From contig OZ020516.1 in assembly GCA_963971425.1 (NCBI GenBank), forward strand, positions 18,340,593 to 18,404,592: DNA of 64,000 nt, in the 5' to 3' direction. Shown in pieces: positions 58,501-64,000 of the stretch. How positions within the stretch are numbered: the stretch's first letter is position 1; each line of letters begins with the position of its first letter. The notes beneath the pieces are model-generated. The model had not been told where the DNA came from and did not search any database. It was given only the letters and a program-made list of their open reading frames with translations. The stretch comes from Bryoerythrophyllum caledonicum (Eukaryota; Streptophyta; Bryopsida; Pottiales; Pottiaceae). The position numbers and the translations under genes were made by a program.

Positions 58501-61500
58501 TTACTTCGTTTTTCTGATGATACTCCCTCTTCACCTTCCTTGCAGAGTTTGCTGGTTCCTGAAGAGTCTGAGGAGGTGAAGAACAAGCAAGAGGTGGCCA
58601 CACCGGAGGCCTCCACTTGCATGCTAGTAGTCGCCATAGACTCCGCCGTATCTCGCCGTCCGCCGGGAATGAAAAGAGACCACGACCGCCGCGTCTACTC
58701 CAAGACCATAGAGCTTCTGCTTCACGACGAAGACACGGCCACCAGCCTCCTCCGAGAGATCAGCTTCGGCCACCTGGGGCCACCCTTCGAACCACCACCC
58801 GAGCCATCCTCCCCCATCGACCACCACAAAGTCACCAGAGCCTTCCAAAGAGGCGTCACCGCCGCCATCCGCGACATGCAAGTCCTGCGCATGTTCCTCA
58901 TCAAGCTGTACCGCACGCTCGACCAGCTTCTCAGGGAGTTCATGACCTACATGTCGAGTATGAATCAGGAACCAAGTCCTGAGAACACGAGTGCTCAGGC
59001 CTCTGATGATTTCGTTACTCCTCAGAAACCACAGCATGAGTCTCCTCGGGGTTCGTCTCGAGAGATTTCGCCCAGGTTGTCGATGTTCAGAATCACCCCT
59101 CCCTCTCCTTCTTCTGCTTCTTCTCCTTCTCCTTCTTCTTCTCCCTCTTCTTCTTTGAGGAGGTCGCCTGGGTCTTCTCCGAGGTTGAACTCGCCGAATA
59201 GAGTCTCTCCGAACTGGCATGGCAAGGGTAGCCCTGGACGCATGACTTTCAAGCTCAAGGATGCCAGCAAGTACGCCAAGGTTTGTGTCGTTCGTCAATG
59301 GTTGTCAGAGAAGTGGACTTCTAGAGCTACTTTGACTTAGAAGATCATCAACTGAAGGATGGCTATCTAGAGTGAGCTACTAGGAACATAAGAAAGAGGG
59401 ATACCTTCTTTCGGTGATTGTACAAAGTGAGCTCTGATGTTGTTGTTGTTTTTTTTTTTCTGGTGGTGTGCAGATTGATGTTGAGCTGAGCAAGAAAATG
59501 GACTGGTGGGACGAGAAGCTGCGAAAAGAGGGGCAGAAGCTTTGCAAAGAGCACAGCTTCACAACCGGCTTCTTAGAAGGCGGTGGCTCCCATAGCTTGG
59601 TTGATAGCTACGAGCTCAAGGTAAAACAGTTCTCAACTCCTAGTTTTTTGAGAGGATGCTGTTGAGATGAGAATAAAATGAAGCAACCTTTTTTTTTTTT
59701 TTTCGTTTGCTTGTTTGTTGTGGTTTTATTTATTTATTTATTTTTTTTTGATTGTTTGTTGATGGCAGGTGCGGTTGGAGCACATCTTGGAGCGGATGAC
59801 CATGATATCCAACGGATCAGACACGGAGAAGCCTTCGTGTGTGATCTCTCCTTTCTTGTACATAGGCAGCGCCTTGGCTGCCAGGTCAGCAGCCCCCTCC
59901 TCACCAAACCTTTCATAACAAAGCTCTTTCTAAAGTCTCCCAAAGTTTCAATAAGGTACCCATTTAAAGCTAGTAGAGAGCTTTATTGGAAGAAGGAGAG
60001 GTCGTGAGTTTAGAGGAAAGAATCATAGCTATTTGGGGCTGTTTTTAATAATGTGAAAAGAGGTCTCACTTTGCAAATATGTAGTCTAATACTCCGGTTG
60101 AATTACACTAGAATTATCCGGAGATTTCTCAAATCATCAGGAGATGTGATTAACGGTCATACTTTACATAATCCAGATTTAGTTAAATATGTCATGTTGC
60201 TTTGATGTGCAGATCAGTGCGCACGCTTCAGCACTTGGGTGTCACACACATATTGTGTCTTTGTCCGTCTGATCTGGAGGATGCCAATGTGGGAGATTTC
60301 CCGGACTTGTTCACCTACAAGCAACTTGCGGTGATGATAATAATTCATCTCCAGTTTTTTTAACATTAAAAAACATTGTATTTGTTCATAATTAATTGAA
60401 TGATCCGGCTTTCTCTTTTTTCTTTTTTTCCTTCAAAATTTAGCTGTAGCTTCACCCACATGGAATTGGTTGATGCAGGTGAAGGATGTGGAGGATGAAA
60501 ATATTGCAGCCCACTTTGAGGATGCTTGCTCTTTCATAGAAAATGCTGAGAAAGAGGGGAAGACGATTCTGGTGCACTGCTTTGAAGGCAAGAGCCGAAG
60601 TGCCACTGTGGTGCTAGCCTACCTCATGCTTCGCAAGTAAGGCCTTGTTTATTTACATATATACTTATTTGGAGTTTTATAGTTTTTGTAACGTTTTATG
60701 AAGTTCAAGGATTTTTTTGTAAGTTTTTCAATGATTTTCCATAATTTTATAGTTTCTATACTTTCATAATTTTAAAATCGAATTATCTTTTCAATCTATT
60801 TTCTCACTCTTTCATTTGATTTTATAGATTTTGCTGAATAGTGAGGATTAGTTTAAGATTGGGTTTGGATTGAGAAAGTTCAATGATTGACTATGAAGGC
60901 TATATTTGTTCCATGTTGGTCGTTTTGTGCAAAAGTTTCAGCTTTCTCGATCGTTTGTTTGTCAATAAATATTTTTTTTGTATATTAAATACTATTTTTA
61001 TTTTATTTTGGTTTATTGCGTAGATGTAATAATCAAATATAGGATTTAGGAGAATTCAATGTGTACCAACATGCTCATTTATTAACATGTTTTTGTTGCA
61101 CTTGAAGAGGATACACTCTCTCGCAAGCATGGTCAACTTTAAAGCGCACTCATCAGCGTACTCAACCAAACGATGGATTCATGAAGGTATTGATTATTAC
61201 TCTATTTCATTATTTAAAAGGAAATTGTGGTATAACATGATATTTTGTTTCACTGAAGATTATACAAGTATTCTAATGTGCATTGTACCACTTTCATGAA
61301 AAGTTTACATGTGGGTATGAAAAGTGTCGATGTATTAAAATATTTTATCTTGTAAGTTAAGAAAGGGTGGCAATTAAATGCTAATACAAAAGAAATTGTA
61401 CATTTAATATGTAGATTATATATGGTTGGCAATTATTAGTGCCATTTAATACAATTCTTAGACATTCTTGCAATAGTAAAGAAGTTGGTGGGCTCTTGAA

Positions 61501-61975
61501 TGAAACTAGTATAAGTCTATTTGATTAACGTGTTCAGCTTGTTTATATTGTCAACTCCCTTCACAAGAGCATCGTTGTGAGCATTGTCAGCTTGTTTATA
61601 TTGTCAACTCTCTTCACAACAGTTGGCTTGGGTTGTTGTAGAGGGAGTTGATTGTCATAATGTAACAAACAAGGTTGTAACAAAAGTTGGTTGTTATAAT
61701 GGAATGATTGTTGTAACAAATAGGATTGTTGTAGAGGGAGCTGATTATACTTGAGGATTTTAATGGGGAATCGTTATGGATGGCAGATACTAGTGGAGCT
61801 AGATTTAAAGTTACATGGTAAAGCATCAATGGGCTTCTTCAAGCGTCGGCCTATTGGTCAGAAGTGTCCCATTTGTGACAAGTTTGCAGGATTAAGCCTT
61901 CTTGCTGTGCAACAACATATAAGGAGGACACATCCTAGCATTCCACTTCCTTCATCCACTCCTCCTATTGTTTAA
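55544..61975 (+). CDS. PHS1: PHS1-type tubulin kinase / phosphatase
   Basis: Homologue of Arabidopsis PROPYZAMIDE-HYPERSENSITIVE 1, an atypical tubulin kinase restrained by its own phosphatase domain; controls cortical microtubules. Exons: 55544-55570, 55937-55994 (donor uncertain), 56254-56696, 56955-57140, 57284-57444, 57789-58188, 58546-59280, 59474-59620, 59769-59884, 60213-60330, 60479-60636, 61108-61186 and 61787-61975; about 938 residues (Arabidopsis ~929). Actin-fragmin-kinase-like domain about 177-370: VYFAMFR, VFKFGSSRLATQSE, DMVLRNEDR (326-334), GWRGNPGNLLL. A Ser/Pro-rich linker follows (about 560-650). Dual-specificity phosphatase about 720-880 with HCFEGKSRSATVV, catalytic C831 and R837. 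C-terminal C2H2-like finger C903/C906/H920/H925. The exon 2 donor that preserves frame is CTCG/GTGTCA at 55994; the stronger-looking GTCAGT at 56027 would break the frame, so that junction needs RNA evidence. Confidence 0.92.
61500..61760. repeat. Inverted-repeat element ends in PHS1 intron
   Basis: Within the last PHS1 intron. GTCAACTCTCTTCACAACA is followed within 40 bp by its near-complement TTGTTGTAGAGGGAGTTGA, and TTGTTGTAGAGGGAGCTGA recurs at about 61724-61742. The same end word is found at 36382 and 63585. Probably a decayed nonautonomous element with nested copies. Confidence 0.6.
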
Positions 61976-63369
61976 CCCTTTAAGACCTAACAACCATTTT
62001 TGGGTCATTTTGGGCACATTAACTTTTATACCAAGCGCTACACTAGAGCACCTTTGAAGAAAGCTTGAAGAAAATCTAGAGGCGGAACAAGATGAGCATT
62101 CTTTTGGGACTGGCGCCATCAATGTTGATGTGACATTGACAAACTACAATTGTTTTTGCAACGTGGGGTCGAGATGGAATGTGCTTGTTGTGTAAATGAT
62201 GTTTTGCATAGTCTATTACACTTGTGAGTTTGTAGGCCTTAAAGATTAATCAAAAGTCTCGATGAGGACAAAGGTGTATATCTATAGTTTATAAAATTCA
62301 AAATGAAGAGTTATGAAAAAGGTTAAATTGTATAGTAATTGAAAGGAAATTTTTTTTGGAATACTCATAAAGTTATTCTATTTTGTATAAAGGAATGAGT
62401 ATCGTTTCTATTTTTGGCTTGTGTAATTATTATTTAGACATTATATTAGCTTTTAATTGTAGTATCTCAAAATTGACTATTGATAAAAATATGTGATAAT
62501 TTTTCTTGATTTTATAATTCTACAGGCTAAACAATCATTGTGTATATAGTTGATCATTTAAGGTTGATGGGCTAATTTGGCCATGAGAATCTACAAGTGC
62601 TCTATATCATGCAAAATGACATCTACACGATAGATATATTTCAGTACAAAATCTTCAAACTTACTTCATAGAAATCACTATAGTTCATTGATGCTTGTAA
62701 TAATTGTTGTGACGATGGTCTCAATAGTTATCCATCTTCCTCCATCTCTATGGCCCTCTTTAAATTTTGCATGAAGGTAGCTAGAAGCTTTTGCTGTTGA
62801 GATTGTTGTGCCAAAAAAATCCGAAAATGAACTTTTGGTCTCAAAGGGTTAAAAAAATATGTTTTGGAATCTACGATTCAAGGTAAGAGGCGTTTAACCT
62901 TTTAACAAATCAAAACTTGGATACGTATGATAATTCTTACAAACATATTTTCAAACGAAATTATGGAATTTTGGATTGGTTAATAATTTAGTGTAATATA
63001 ATGTTAAAAAGTTGAGTTAAATATGGGTTCTTTTGATATCAAATCATAGCATTGAATAGAAAAGATACTTCATTATCATAAAATCAATGAAAACCCATTA
63101 TAATTAGACATGTGAAGAGCTTAGAACTAGAAAACATTTATAGGACTAAAATGAATTGCAGGCTTACACCATAATACAAAGAATGTAATATTAGGATGAA
63201 TGTTCTATCATTTTGAGTTTAAAATAATTTTCAATAAAACAAACTTTAAAGCAAAATATCAAGTATTCTAATATTTCACATCAATGGAGCCAAGTATACT
63301 ATAATATACTTTATGATACCATCCCACTCATGTTTATCCCCTTGAAAATCAACTTAGGGACAATGTTAA

Positions 63370-63440
63370 CCCCTAAATTTCCAATAGTCCCTTCCAAAGG
63401 CTATAAGAGTTTCCTAGGGAGACTCTTGGAAATTCAGGGG
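63370..63440. mobile_element. 71-bp TTAA-flanked mini element
   Basis: CCCCTAAATTTCCAA (63370-63384) and TTGGAAATTCAGGGG (63426-63440) are inverted repeats with one mismatch, bounded on both sides by TTAA (63366-63369 and 63441-63444). The sequence next to the right end (AGAGTTTCC, GGGA, ACTC) also matches the right end of the long copy at 19.85 kb, so this looks like an extreme internal deletion of the same family. Confidence 0.8.
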
Positions 63441-63607
63441 TTAAAACATGCACAACAACCAACTTAGAGAGATACGACAACCTAGATGGCAACCTCAAAT
63501 TCTTTAATAAAACTATTCCATGAAACATATCACTGGAAACAAGGAACTAACTATTATAATGAATGCTTATTTAAACATACAGGGCTGTTGTAGAGAGAGC
63601 CGACCAT

Positions 63608-63954
63608 ACTACACTAAAAATTATATTTAGTGTTGGATGACAATTGGTGTATTTACCACCATCATGCCTCAACACTATTAGTCAACTTGTGGACAATTAG
63701 TGTATTGGGGCCACCATTTCTTAATGGCAGCCTCCCTTTTAGCCGCCAAAGTTGCAAGTTGCATAATTAATGTGTATTTCAAAATCTAACACTAAATGTC
63801 AACTTCTTCATTTTTCAATTCTTTAAATCTTACTATTGTTCACAATTGGTGTTGGAATTGACAACTAGAGTTGCTACAATTCTACCCTTGTTGACAATTG
63901 GTGTTGTTGTTCGTGTTTAGTGTTGCCAACACTAAATATAATTTTTAGTGTAGT
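63608..63954. mobile_element. MITE with perfect 29-bp terminal repeats
   Basis: 347 bp. The left terminus 63608-63636 (starting ACTACACTAAAAATT) and the right terminus 63926-63954 are exact reverse complements over all 29 bases. The interior contains several GTGTTG and ACAATTGGTGT words and no coding sequence. No clear target duplication. Related TTTAGTGT-rich remnants occur at about 40635-40720 and 45667-45840. Confidence 0.9.
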
Positions 63955-64000
63955 CAATTGGAGAGCTTCATGACCACAACAAACCTTACGACGGTTCCGG

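Larger units (their letters stand above)
61976..64000. other. Intergenic region, right edge
   Basis: AT-rich. Apart from the two elements listed separately (63370-63440 and 63608-63954) and an element-end word at 63585-63600, I see no gene or repeat. Confidence 0.5.

Noticed and set aside
58624..59298. 224-codon antisense frame over PHS1
   Set aside because: Arg-rich translation of the complement of a Ser/Pro-coding exon; a frame shadow.

Overview
The window is nuclear DNA from a streptophyte plant. It holds multi-exon genes with short GT/AG introns, plant-only families (an NPSN-type SNARE, the carotenoid isomerase Z-ISO, a PHS1-type atypical tubulin kinase/phosphatase, ORC1 with a PHD finger) and many telomere-box-like CCCTAAA tracts. 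The full-length WASH-complex subunit strumpellin, which I do not know from flowering plants, points to a non-flowering lineage such as a bryophyte, a lycophyte or a close algal relative. I cannot name the species.

Layout. From 0.66 to 2.25 kb lies a decayed SKP2A-like F-box/LRR pseudogene. From 2.3 to 5.7 kb is repeat-rich intergenic DNA. An F-box/kelch-like gene (-) lies at 5.76-7.13 kb. From 7.3 to 11.8 kb are small inverted-repeat (MITE-like) elements and microsatellites. Then follow a TDRD3/RMI1-N-like RNA/DNA-binding protein (+, 11.84-14.36), an NPSN-type SNARE with an eroded SNARE motif (+, 16.80-18.89), DNA primase small subunit (+, 20.56-24.29) and a long intronless strumpellin gene (-, 24.96-28.56). 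After a repeat-rich leader comes ORC1 (+, 31.37-36.07) with a perfect upstream E2F site. It is followed by an S1/P1-type nuclease (+, 36.87-39.59), a small conserved C2H2 protein (+, 41.56-41.87), a membrane-anchored SAM methyltransferase (-, 43.32-44.62), a long AT-rich repeat region (44.7-48.9), an intronless gene with a fungal-looking restriction-nuclease-like domain (+, 49.78-50.71), Z-ISO (-, 52.28-55.01) and PHS1 (+, 55.54-61.98). Z-ISO and PHS1 are head to head. The last 2 kb is repeat-rich.

The genes do not form one pathway. Two replication-initiation genes (primase small subunit and ORC1) lie within 16 kb and each has an E2F-like site upstream, which fits S-phase control, but their proximity is probably chance.

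The richest unexplained structure is the mobile and duplicated DNA: at least five TIR element families (one with piggyBac-like TTAA flanks, one that recurs inside introns of several genes), a recent inverted copy of a Z-ISO intron/exon junction just downstream of that gene, and a methyltransferase intron built from repeated copies of its own 3' splice-site region. I found no convincing new multi-gene system. The best single-gene novelty candidate is the nuclease-like gene at 49.8 kb. All exon structures were read by hand from splice sites, frame continuity and remembered homologues.
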